A stretch of 64,000 nucleotides of DNA from Chloroflexota bacterium (GTDB taxonomy: Bacteria; Chloroflexota; Anaerolineae; Anaerolineales; UBA11579), in the NCBI GenBank assembly GCA_019456165.1, contig VRUJ01000017.1:1-64000 (forward strand), given 5' to 3'. The position numbers and the translations under genes were made by a program. Of the stretch, positions 26,491-34,788 are shown piece after piece (position 1 is the stretch's first letter; every line of letters begins with the position of its first letter). The notes under the pieces are model-generated. The model ran no database searches, was not told the origin of the DNA, and saw only the letters and a program-made list of their open reading frames with translations.

Positions 26491-27030
26491 ATGAAAGTAA
26501 GCAACCCCAATGAATTTTCTCAAGCCGGTACCAAAGCATACAATAGCGGGGATTACCTTGCTGCCGCGCAACACTTTGAGGCTGCCTCCACGGGTTTCGC
26601 AGCCCAAGGAGATGAGCTCAGCGCTGCCGAAATGGCAAACAACCTAAGCGTAGCACTTCTACAGGCCGGTGAAGCCCAGGCCTCCCTGGATGCCACTCTG
26701 GGTACTCCTGTTATTTTTGAAGCTGCTAATGATGCTTTGCGGCAGGCAATGGCGCTAGGTAATGCTGCCGCAGCATTTGACGCGCTCAATCGTATTGAAG
26801 AAGCTGAAGAAGCATATAAACGCAGTATAAAACTTTTCGATGAACTCGGTGAGCAAGACCTACGTGCAAATGTGCTCCAGTCCCTCTCCAATTTACAGCT
26901 GCGCAGCGGACGCCAACTCGAAGCCCTAGCCACCATGCAAGCTGGCATGGAAGATATTAAACGCCCCAACCTACGTCAGAGAATGTTAAAAAAATTACTA
27001 AAAACGCCATTCAAGTTATTTAACCGTTAA
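26491..27030 (+). CDS. Tetratricopeptide repeat protein
   Basis: A 179-residue Ala-rich helical protein with about four TPR-like repeats (GTKAYNSGDYLAAAQHFEAA, AFDALNRIEEAEEAYKRSIKLF, NLQLRSGRQLEALATMQAG). It ends in a basic tail. It is probably a protein-protein interaction scaffold. It starts 17 bases after the double-HTH gene and may be its partner. Confidence 0.82.
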   Translation: MKVSNPNEFSQAGTKAYNSGDYLAAAQHFEAASTGFAAQGDELSAAEMANNLSVALLQAGEAQASLDATLGTPVIFEAANDALRQAMALGNAAAAFDALNRIEEAEEAYKRSIKLFDELGEQDLRANVLQSLSNLQLRSGRQLEALATMQAGMEDIKRPNLRQRMLKKLLKTPFKLFNR

Positions 27031-27061
27031 ACATGCGAACTAGTTTCTGTTAGAGGAAGCA

Positions 27062-27916
27062 ATGATCGTTAAAGCACAAGCTGCCGTGCGACAGGCGGAA
27101 CAAAAAGATCGGCGCCAACTAACTAATTTGCTGCATTTTGAAACTCAAGTCCACCGCCATTTGGATTGGCGGCCTCCTCTGGATTGGATAGGTCACGCTC
27201 CCTACCTGGTTGCTGAAGTAAATAACAAGTTGATTGCCGCTTTGGCCTGCCCACCAGACCCGCCCGAGGTGGCTTGGGTACGCATGTTTGTAACGAATGC
27301 AAACACCAGTGCCGCTGAAGCATGGAAAATATTCTGGCCTATCATAAATGAACATTTCAGTGATCAAACTGGAACAATCGCTGCCGCCATCCCTATGCAA
27401 GAGTGGTTCAGCGGTCTACTGGCTGAAAATAACTTCGAACACATCCATGATGTTGTAATGCTTAAATGGGAAAGCGGAAATAAAGATATCCCTGAAGGAA
27501 AACCCTCAGCAGCTATACGTTCTATGCGGGAAACCGACTTAGAAATGGTAGCAGCGCTGGATGCTGCTGCATTTGGGGCTATTTGGTATGTTTCCCTCGA
27601 ATCTTTATGGTTAGCTCTGCAGCAATCTGTGATCGCAACTGTAGCGAAAAAGGATGGAAAGGTTGTGGGGTATCAAATCAGCACACCCAGCCCTGAAGGG
27701 GCACATTTGGCACGATTAGCGGTACACCCCGATAACCAAAATCAGGGGATCGGCTATGCTTTGCTAACTCACTTGATGAACCAGATGCACAAAGGTAGAG
27801 GCAGAAAAATCTCGGTAAATACCCAAGATACGAATTTACATTCACTAGCTCTATACAAAAAGGCCGGTTTCACCCTCACCGGAGAGAGCTATCCAGTGTA
27901 TACCTACAAGTTTTAA
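27062..27916 (+). CDS. GNAT-family acetyltransferase (double-domain)
   Basis: A 284-residue protein. The C-terminal half has a clear GNAT acetyl-CoA site (LARLAVHPDNQNQGIGYALL, about residues 219-238) followed by NLHSLALYKKAGF. The N-terminal half looks like a second, degenerate GNAT fold without that site, an arrangement also known in RimI-like tandem proteins. The substrate is unknown. AGAGGAAG lies before the ATG. Confidence 0.85.
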   Translation: MIVKAQAAVRQAEQKDRRQLTNLLHFETQVHRHLDWRPPLDWIGHAPYLVAEVNNKLIAALACPPDPPEVAWVRMFVTNANTSAAEAWKIFWPIINEHFSDQTGTIAAAIPMQEWFSGLLAENNFEHIHDVVMLKWESGNKDIPEGKPSAAIRSMRETDLEMVAALDAAAFGAIWYVSLESLWLALQQSVIATVAKKDGKVVGYQISTPSPEGAHLARLAVHPDNQNQGIGYALLTHLMNQMHKGRGRKISVNTQDTNLHSLALYKKAGFTLTGESYPVYTYKF

Positions 27917-27997
27917 TATAATAATTAAATGATGTTTGCACAATGGCCCAAGAAACTCACGTCATGATTAATTTGGTGAAACAGGCTCTGTTGGCTA

Positions 27998-28714
27998 ATG
28001 ATAATTAAAGACCGTGTAACACTTATTACTGGCGCGACCGGCGGACTTGGCCGCGTGGTTACGCGTGTGCTAGCCGAAAATGGCGCCACTTTAGCCCTCC
28101 TGGGTCGAAACCAAAACAAATTGGATACTTTAGCCGCAGGCCTCAATTTATCTGATGACAATCTCCTCACCCACCCTCTGGATGCAGGAAACCACAAATC
28201 GGCAAATCAAGCTGTTGGGGCAGTAGTTTCAAAATTTGGGCGCGCGGAGATATTACTTCATTTCGTCGGCGGCTGGGTGAGCGGCCAGTCTTTAATAAAT
28301 ACTCCTGAGGCAGACGTGGTCGATATGCTTGACCAACACTTATGGTCAACTTATCACATGACCCAGGCATTCTTGCCCCACGCATTAGAGAACCGATGGG
28401 GGCGGCTTGTGGTGGTTTCTTCCCCCAACGCAACACATGCCGCCAAGCACAATACTCCTTACTCAGTGGGGAAAGCTGCCCAGGAAGCTCTGGTACTGAC
28501 AGTCGCACAAGAGGCCGAGGGCAGCGGAGTGACCGCCAATATCATCCACGTGCGCAATATTGATACAGAGCACAAGCGCAGTAAGGACCCCGCTAAATAC
28601 GCTGGCTGGACATCCCCTGAGGAAATCGCCAGTGCGATACTATATTTATGTTCCTCAGAAGGGGGTATGGTCAACGGTATCCGCCTGCCGCTGTATGGCC
28701 GAGGGCATCCATAG
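27998..28714 (+). CDS. Short-chain dehydrogenase/reductase
   Basis: A 238-residue NAD(P)-dependent oxidoreductase of the classical SDR type. The cofactor motif is TGATGGLG (about residues 11-18), the catalytic Ser is in VVVSSPNATHA and the YxxxK pair is YSVGK. The length is typical. The usual NNAG motif is replaced by LHFVGGW. The substrate is not predictable, and no pathway genes are adjacent. Confidence 0.88.
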   Translation: MIIKDRVTLITGATGGLGRVVTRVLAENGATLALLGRNQNKLDTLAAGLNLSDDNLLTHPLDAGNHKSANQAVGAVVSKFGRAEILLHFVGGWVSGQSLINTPEADVVDMLDQHLWSTYHMTQAFLPHALENRWGRLVVVSSPNATHAAKHNTPYSVGKAAQEALVLTVAQEAEGSGVTANIIHVRNIDTEHKRSKDPAKYAGWTSPEEIASAILYLCSSEGGMVNGIRLPLYGRGHP

Positions 28715-28741
28715 CATATTAAAATCTTGGGATGTGAGTAT

Positions 28742-29371
28742 CTAATTTACAGCGGTTTGATAGGAAATTTCTAAAGGGGATAACTTAATAAACTCTTCCA
28801 CAATCTGAGGATCAAAATATCTCCCTGCTTGATCTGTTATGAATTTCAGCGCTTCCTCTTTCGACCTAGCTTTACGGAAAGGACGATCAGAAATCAGCGC
28901 GTCCCAGACATCCACAATTGAAAAAATCCGTGCCGCTAAAGGAATATTATCTTTTTTTAGTCTGCGAGGATACCCTTTTCCGTCCCACTTTTCATGATGG
29001 TATTGTGCAATGTCTAATATCTCCTTACGAGAACAGATCTGGGAAAGTAGTTCAAATGAATAAACTGGATGCTGGCGGATGGTATCCAGCTCTTTCTCTG
29101 TCAATTCGGTAGTTTTATCCCAAATCTTTTTGGGTATGGCGACCTTACCAATATCGTGAAGGATCACACCCAATCTTAGATTCCCAAAATCTTCTTCCGG
29201 GAATCCCACCGCAGAGGCTAGGCTAAGAGTTAGGGCGATAACACTTTCAAGATGTCCACCAACTTCCCATTCCTGTTTTTCTAACCAAGATTGAGAATAC
29301 ATTGGGTTTCTGTTGCTGCTGATAGCATTCGCCAAGACTGTTTTAAGGTTGGGGATTTCTTCAAGGTTCAT
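28742..29371 (-). CDS. HD-GYP domain phosphodiesterase
   Basis: A 209-residue stand-alone HD-GYP domain: VILHDIGKVAIPKKIW (HD pair), YHHEKWDGKGYP (the GYP signature) and DVWDALISDRPFRKA. Such proteins hydrolyse cyclic di-GMP. There is no sensor domain, so localisation or partners must control it. It closely resembles the second HD-GYP protein at 53.1-53.7 kb (GYP and DVWDAL motifs nearly the same), pointing to paralogy. GGAAAG precedes the ATG. Confidence 0.92.
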   Translation of the reverse strand: MNLEEIPNLKTVLANAISSNRNPMYSQSWLEKQEWEVGGHLESVIALTLSLASAVGFPEEDFGNLRLGVILHDIGKVAIPKKIWDKTTELTEKELDTIRQHPVYSFELLSQICSRKEILDIAQYHHEKWDGKGYPRRLKKDNIPLAARIFSIVDVWDALISDRPFRKARSKEEALKFITDQAGRYFDPQIVEEFIKLSPLEISYQTAVN

Positions 29372-29592
29372 TTTCTTTCCACTCGCTCATTTATACAATG
29401 CGGATTTGCTACATGCCTCAAGTGTTAAACAACTATTTAGCATTTAAAACTAAGACGCTCTTATTGGATTTTAGATACGGGTCAAAAGATTATTTCAAAA
29501 AAACTATGGCATTGTATCTTTTATTCAGAGATTGAAGTTTGCAACGAAGATCAGAAGATGGTAAAGCTCTTTATTACCAAGAAAAAGCTACC

Positions 29593-29745
29593 CTAGTATA
29601 TTTTCCCATCCCCAAAGATAAATTTAATCACCTCATCCACACGGTTAGGCTGCAGCAGCCACTGCAGCAGTAGTGAGGCGATCACGATGATGACTACAAT
29701 GGTCCTAAGAATATAGCGGATCTTATCACGCAGTTCATCGTTCAT
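29593..29745 (-). CDS. 50-residue single-span membrane peptide
   Basis: A short frame starting MNDELRDKIRYIL, with one strongly hydrophobic helix (about residues 11-31, RTIVVIIVIASLLLQWLL) and a charged tail ending FIFGDGKIY. The amphipathic basic N-terminus, clean transmembrane segment and compact gap location support a real gene, but there is no clear ribosome binding site. The function is unknown. Confidence 0.55.
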   Translation of the reverse strand: MNDELRDKIRYILRTIVVIIVIASLLLQWLLQPNRVDEVIKFIFGDGKIY

Positions 29746-29835
29746 TAAACAATCACTTTGAGGGGCGGAGCACAGCTCGTTCCTGTATGGTCATTATTGG
29801 AATTGGAATCCTAATAATCAAATTTGATACAGCGC

Positions 29836-30615
29836 TTATAAAGCCGCGCTTACTTCTGATAAGAATTTGGTTACAAGCGGCAGCGCCAGGTCGCTGCGCC
29901 TTAGTCCGTCATAATGATCCAAACCAGGTAAAGAGACGAAATCGGCGTTCGGCATTTTACTTACTGCACGTTTTGCGGCCTTATGCTCATCTGAAGCCTT
30001 CCCAGCATAGACCAGGCAAGGAATCGACATATTAGGTAAGTCAGGTTTGAGATCAAGCGTATTGTTTACTGACAGCATGGCGATTAGCGCTTCTGGATCA
30101 TTGGTCATCAAGCGAGCTTTTCGTTCTGGTGATATACGGTCTCCCCTTAATTTTACATAATGCTCTATCCCAACTTCAATCCCCTGGCGTAACAATGGGA
30201 TCCAGGGGTGGATTTCATCACTCGCTTCACGGTTAAAGGGCTGCGCGCCCCCAATTATTAATGAGTAGAATCTATCAGCAGCATATTTCGTAATCGCAAA
30301 ACCTATGCGCCCACCCATCGAATATCCAAAGAAATGAGCTTTATCAATGGATAGGTCATCTAAGACGGCAACGACATCAGAGACCCGACGATCCATTAAG
30401 TATGCATTCGGATCGTGAGGTTTATCGCTTTGACCATGCCCACGCGAATCAATTAATATCAAACGATAAGTGTCCTGTAATTTATCGACAAATCCCAATT
30501 CATAATAATCTTCCAGGTTGCCAGAGAACGGGTGAAGTAATATCAACGGTGTGCCATGCCCCTCAACTTTGTAGTAAATGTGGATTCCTTGATTATCTGT
30601 GAATGGCATTTCCAT
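29836..30615 (-). CDS. Alpha/beta hydrolase
   Basis: A ~259-residue alpha/beta-hydrolase fold protein. It has an oxyanion-hole motif (LLHPFSGN), the strand motif LIDSRGHGQSDKP, the nucleophile elbow GYSMGG and a catalytic His in LPGLDHYDGL. The order Ser-Asp-His is complete. The start is uncertain: ATG at 30615 (MEMPFTDN) is used; a TTG five codons upstream or the next ATG is possible. The substrate is unknown, perhaps an ester or lactone. Confidence 0.88.
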   Translation of the reverse strand: MEMPFTDNQGIHIYYKVEGHGTPLILLHPFSGNLEDYYELGFVDKLQDTYRLILIDSRGHGQSDKPHDPNAYLMDRRVSDVVAVLDDLSIDKAHFFGYSMGGRIGFAITKYAADRFYSLIIGGAQPFNREASDEIHPWIPLLRQGIEVGIEHYVKLRGDRISPERKARLMTNDPEALIAMLSVNNTLDLKPDLPNMSIPCLVYAGKASDEHKAAKRAVSKMPNADFVSLPGLDHYDGLRRSDLALPLVTKFLSEVSAAL

Positions 30616-30666
30616 CACCGAATATTTCAACTATGCGTCAGGGTGCTAATGTTGAACCTCTGCTCT

Positions 30667-31389
30667 TTAGCGCACATCCTCGTAAACCGCGTCGTCCATC
30701 GGCTTCTTGCGGATAACGACAACCCAAACACTGGAAACAAATTCTTTTATGAAGCTCAACAAGCGGCCGCGGATGCGGCGGTCCTCGGTAAAGATGTTCA
30801 TTTCCGTAGTGAAAATTATCTTGCCAACATCTTTGACCCGCATACTCAGTTCTGCGTCATCTAACTCTTTGGTTATTGTGTTGAAGCCGCCGATTTCATT
30901 TAGTGCGGAAGCGCGAATAGCAAAATTTGTGGCCCGAAGAGAATGGTGCCTGCGGAAAAGCCAGAAGATCCACACACTTAATGGCAACAACGTACGTACA
31001 GCTAGCTGATAATACCAGGTTGAGTTTATAAAAGTATAAATTCCGGTCACCGCCACAGCTTCTGGATGTGTTTCAAAAGTACTAATAATGGCGCTTAGCC
31101 AGGTTTCGGTTACCACACAATCTGCTTCGGTGAAACAAAGGATCTCCCCTTTTGCATTGTCCGCGCCGGTTTGTCTGGCAATGGGTTTCCCCCGCCTGTC
31201 ATCTGAAATTACCTTTACCCCGAATTTTTTAGCGATCTCTTGAGTTTTGTCCTCCGAAAGGGTATCGACAAGAATAATCTCATAGGGATGTTCAGTGGTT
31301 TGATTGGTCAACGAACGCAGGCAATTTTCAATCACACTTTCTTCATTTCTCGTAGGTACAATGATGGTAACTAGGGGTTGCTGGGTCAT
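30667..31389 (-). CDS. Family 2 glycosyltransferase
   Basis: A 240-residue GT-A fold transferase with the start region TIIVPTRNEESVIENCLRSL, sugar-nucleotide motif ILVDTLSEDKT, FTEADC in place of the DxD metal motif, and ELDDAELSMR near the end. It also has a hydrophobic stretch after residue 130 (LAVRTLLPLSVWIFWLF) and another near the C-terminus, so it probably acts at the membrane. The start at 31389 has GAGGAGAAAG upstream. A longer frame to 31416 covers that site. The acceptor is unknown. Confidence 0.88.
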   Translation of the reverse strand: MTQQPLVTIIVPTRNEESVIENCLRSLTNQTTEHPYEIILVDTLSEDKTQEIAKKFGVKVISDDRRGKPIARQTGADNAKGEILCFTEADCVVTETWLSAIISTFETHPEAVAVTGIYTFINSTWYYQLAVRTLLPLSVWIFWLFRRHHSLRATNFAIRASALNEIGGFNTITKELDDAELSMRVKDVGKIIFTTEMNIFTEDRRIRGRLLSFIKEFVSSVWVVVIRKKPMDDAVYEDVR

Positions 31390-31537
31390 TTCTTTCTCCT
31401 CAAAATTGAGTTTCATTATGAAATTTGATGTCTATAAAAACACAATCAGGCTTCAGATTGTGGATTTAGCAAGGTTAAAATAGAACGTCATATAAATTAT
31501 AATGGATATAATATAATTTTAGGCAAATCATTCGTAA

Positions 31538-32155
31538 ATGGAAGAAAGTGACAAACGAAACCCATTTCTTCCGAAAGGCGAGATCAAAGTGAAAACAACG
31601 CGGGGAATAATTATTAGCGTTATGTGTAGTTTTCTTGTGGCCGGCCTGCTCTTTCTAGTCATCGGGTCTCAACGCGGTGAAGCCATTACATTGCTGCCTG
31701 CTCCAACTCCAGCCCCAATAAGTGTGCATGTAACAGGTGCTGTCGCCTCCCCAGGTTTGTACGAACTGCCAAACGATAGCCGCGTTCTGGCTGCTATTGA
31801 AGCAGCCGGTGGGTTTTTGGATGAGGCAGACCAGGAGTCTCTAAATTTAGCCGCTTTCCTGCAGGATGGCTCACGATTAGAAGTGCCTTTCGTTGCAGCA
31901 GAACAAAGTAACCCTATCCAAACAGTCACATCTGCTCCCCCTACCCAACCAACGTCCACTTTTCCAATCAATATTAACACTGCATCACAAGCTGAGTTGA
32001 TACTTTTGGATGGGATCGGTCTAGTGAGAGCACAAAATATTATTGACTATCGCCAAGAAAATGGGCCTTTCGAGCGTATTGAAGACATCCAAAATGTACC
32101 CGACATTGGGCCAGTAACCTTTAACAATATCAAGGGTTTGATAACAGTAGAGTAA
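31538..32155 (+). CDS. ComEA-like DNA-binding protein
   Basis: A 205-residue membrane-anchored protein with a transmembrane helix at about 23-43, a proline-rich linker, an SLBB domain (ISVHVTGAVASPGLYELP, about 61-120) and a C-terminal helix-hairpin-helix domain (INTASQAELILLDGIGLVRAQNIIDYR). This is the layout of ComEA, which binds incoming DNA at the cell surface in natural transformation. No comEC lies nearby. Its 3' end was copied in the duplication that created the second receptor gene. Confidence 0.9.
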   Translation: MEESDKRNPFLPKGEIKVKTTRGIIISVMCSFLVAGLLFLVIGSQRGEAITLLPAPTPAPISVHVTGAVASPGLYELPNDSRVLAAIEAAGGFLDEADQESLNLAAFLQDGSRLEVPFVAAEQSNPIQTVTSAPPTQPTSTFPININTASQAELILLDGIGLVRAQNIIDYRQENGPFERIEDIQNVPDIGPVTFNNIKGLITVE

Positions 32156-32165
32156 AGTCAATACC

Positions 32166-34658
32166 ATGAAATCTATAACTCAAACCCGCACTACGTGGAT
32201 AAACTTTCTTCCTTCTGGGGTCGTAACCTTGGCTGCCACTGCCGTTATTGTACTTGCGCCATTCTATGCCATACAGTGGTATCGATCACCCTTCCTGGGA
32301 ATGCTGCTAGAACCCAATATGGTGGTAGCGAACATGGATGCCACAGATTGGCCGGCAATGGATGCTGGTGTGCAGTATCCCGACAGATTAATTTCCGCAG
32401 GAGGTACCTCGGTTCAGACCATAGCCGCTCTGCAGGATATGCTCACCGAGAATGAATTTGAGCCGATTACGCTTACCTTTGAACACCAGGATGATAGCCT
32501 ACCGTACACAGTCACTGTCACACCTCGCACACCAATACCCAGCGAATTCCTACGCTTATTCATTATCCCCTACTCGGTAGGGTTAGCTTTTCTCCTCACC
32601 GGTTTATGGGCTTTTAGATTGGATACTTCCAACCACCCTGTACGCGTTTTCTTGATGTTTGCTGCTTCCACATCTCTCAGCACAAGTGCTTTATTCGATT
32701 TGAATACTACTCATAATTTGGCTTTGCTTTGGGTGCTTAGTTTACCTATGGCAGCAGGTTCCCTTGCTCAACTTGCATTGGTCTTTCCTAGAAAAGTTGG
32801 TTTCGTAAAGCGTTACATTTTCCTCCGCTTCCTACCTTGGATTCCGGCTATTGCAGTCGCCGTCCCAGGTATGCTGGAATACCTGAACCCAACCACTCCT
32901 TGGGCGTATATCTCCACATGGTTGAACAACTACACTTTTGCAGGAATAGTAATTCTAATATTTATCAGCATCCAGCTATGGCGGGCGATCTATGACAACG
33001 AGCCGGTAGTACGCCAACAAAGCCGCATCATAGTTTTTGGTGCAGCCCTGGCATTTGGCCCGATCTTCATATTATTTTTCCTGCCCGTTGCCTTGGGGTT
33101 CGTGCAGCCATTCCGCGCAGAGGTTCTGATCCCACCGCTGCTGATATTCCCACTTTCGGTTGCTTATGCAATTGTGCGCTACCGCTTGCTAGATATCGAC
33201 CGCCTGCTGAGCAATTCTTTGAATTATGGGTTGACCACTACTGGCGCAATCGGACTGTTCTATCTATTGATCACCACACTTTCACTTGCAGTCGGCGATA
33301 AATTAAACGCGGATGACCCATTTATAGTAGCTATTTTTCTGCTGTTGATGGTGGTAATACTCAATCCTATCCGCAACCTGGCACAAAGTGCCATTGACCG
33401 CGTCTTTTACCGCACGCGTGCTGATTACCGCTACGTGCTCAACACACTATCCCACAATTTGGGATTCACAGCAAACCTAAACCAGGTACTGAAATTGTTA
33501 GAAGAAGTAATCGATGAGGCCTTCAAACCGGAGAGCTTTGTGCTCTACCTGTTTGACGATGACAAAACTCTCTATATCCCTCACAGCAATCAACCTCACT
33601 CAGAATTTCCCCTAGATCCCGAAATCAAGCTGATTCACACATTGAAGGAAAACCCTAAACCAATCTGGCTCCCACCAGAGAGCAAATGGTTAGAAGATAG
33701 AGATGCCCAACCTGGGACTGGTGAAATACCAAATTACCAGGTATTCATACCCTTACAATATCAAGACGATCTAATCGGGTTGCTCGCTCTGGGCCCACGA
33801 CTCTCCGGGATGCCTTATTCAAGTGATGACCTGGATTTTTTGGACACAGTAGCCAGCCAGTCTTCGCTTTCTTTTGAGAACGCACGTCTCCAACAAATCA
33901 ATATATCTCGCCTGCGGCTTGAAGACGAGCTTGAGGTCAGCCGAAAAATCCAGATGAGTATGTTACCTAAAAGCGTGCCTGCGATTCCTGGTTGGGAGTT
34001 TGCCGCTTATTACCAACCGGCACGAGATGTGGGAGGAGATTTTTACGATTTCTTCAAGCTCTCCGGAAATACGGATGATTGGGGATTGGTTATTGGTGAT
34101 GTGGTAGACAAAGGTATCCCAGCTGCTTTGTATATGGCTTCTTGCCGCACCATGATCCGAACCGCAGTCATAAGTGGAGGTTCCCCATCTGAGGCGCTCA
34201 TGCAGGCGAACGAGTACATAATCAACGATATCCAATCCAACTTATTTCTCACCGTTTTCTACGCCATACTTAAACCAAAAGAGGGCAGGTTAACCTTTTC
34301 TAATGCTGGACACAGCCGGCCTCTATGGATCCATAGCGAAAGTAGTGAGGTCGATGAAATAACGACCCCTGGTATCATTCTAGGCTACTTTGAAAATATC
34401 GAATTAGAGCAGCAGGAAATCTACGTTGCTCCGGGTGATTTCCTGGTATTTTTCACCGATGGACTAACTGACGCATCCAACGAGAAAAAACAATCTTTTG
34501 ATGATCACAGGTTACGCTCAACCGTGGTTGCTGATCTTGAGGTAAGCGCTAAAGATATGTTGGATTCCGTAGTTGAAGCGGTGCAAAATCACATTGGAGA
34601 AGTTGCCCAAACTGATGACCTTACTATTTTTGTTGTAAAACGAGAAAACTCTGCGTAG
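32166..34658 (+). CDS. Membrane receptor with PDZ-like, GAF and SpoIIE/PP2C phosphatase domains
   Basis: An 830-residue protein. After a first membrane helix comes a PDZ-like segment (about 55-120; DRLISAGGTSVQTIAALQDML), a cluster of about seven to eight membrane helices to residue 405, a GAF-like region (about 425-575), a short coiled linker (VSRKIQMSMLPKSVP) and a PP2C-type SpoIIE phosphatase (ARDVGGDFYDFF, GLVIGDVVDKGIPAAL, FFTDGLTDASN). Such phosphatases usually act on anti-sigma-factor antagonists or similar phospho-Ser proteins. It follows comEA by 10 bases. The gene downstream is a paralog with a different output. Confidence 0.9.
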   Translation: MKSITQTRTTWINFLPSGVVTLAATAVIVLAPFYAIQWYRSPFLGMLLEPNMVVANMDATDWPAMDAGVQYPDRLISAGGTSVQTIAALQDMLTENEFEPITLTFEHQDDSLPYTVTVTPRTPIPSEFLRLFIIPYSVGLAFLLTGLWAFRLDTSNHPVRVFLMFAASTSLSTSALFDLNTTHNLALLWVLSLPMAAGSLAQLALVFPRKVGFVKRYIFLRFLPWIPAIAVAVPGMLEYLNPTTPWAYISTWLNNYTFAGIVILIFISIQLWRAIYDNEPVVRQQSRIIVFGAALAFGPIFILFFLPVALGFVQPFRAEVLIPPLLIFPLSVAYAIVRYRLLDIDRLLSNSLNYGLTTTGAIGLFYLLITTLSLAVGDKLNADDPFIVAIFLLLMVVILNPIRNLAQSAIDRVFYRTRADYRYVLNTLSHNLGFTANLNQVLKLLEEVIDEAFKPESFVLYLFDDDKTLYIPHSNQPHSEFPLDPEIKLIHTLKENPKPIWLPPESKWLEDRDAQPGTGEIPNYQVFIPLQYQDDLIGLLALGPRLSGMPYSSDDLDFLDTVASQSSLSFENARLQQINISRLRLEDELEVSRKIQMSMLPKSVPAIPGWEFAAYYQPARDVGGDFYDFFKLSGNTDDWGLVIGDVVDKGIPAALYMASCRTMIRTAVISGGSPSEALMQANEYIINDIQSNLFLTVFYAILKPKEGRLTFSNAGHSRPLWIHSESSEVDEITTPGIILGYFENIELEQQEIYVAPGDFLVFFTDGLTDASNEKKQSFDDHRLRSTVVADLEVSAKDMLDSVVEAVQNHIGEVAQTDDLTIFVVKRENSA

Positions 34659-34695
34659 GTAGATTAGCAAGATTGAACATTCTATCCCTCAATTT

Positions 34696-34773
34696 ATTGA
34701 AGAAATTAACATAGTATCTAGAGTCAGACCAGAAACCTTTGATAATATCCAGAGTTTGATAACAGCAAAGTAA
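34696..34773 (+). pseudogene. Remnant of the comEA 3' end
   Basis: The 25 codons before the TAA at 34771 read IEEINIVSRVRPETFDNIQS then LITAK, aligning without gaps to the last 25 residues of the ComEA-like protein (IEDIQNVPDIGPVTFNNIKG then LITVE), with about 12 identities. The frame has no start and is preceded by stops. It sits just before the second receptor gene, exactly as the intact comEA end sits before the first. Confidence 0.8.
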
Positions 34774-34788
34774 TGTAAAATCAAAATC

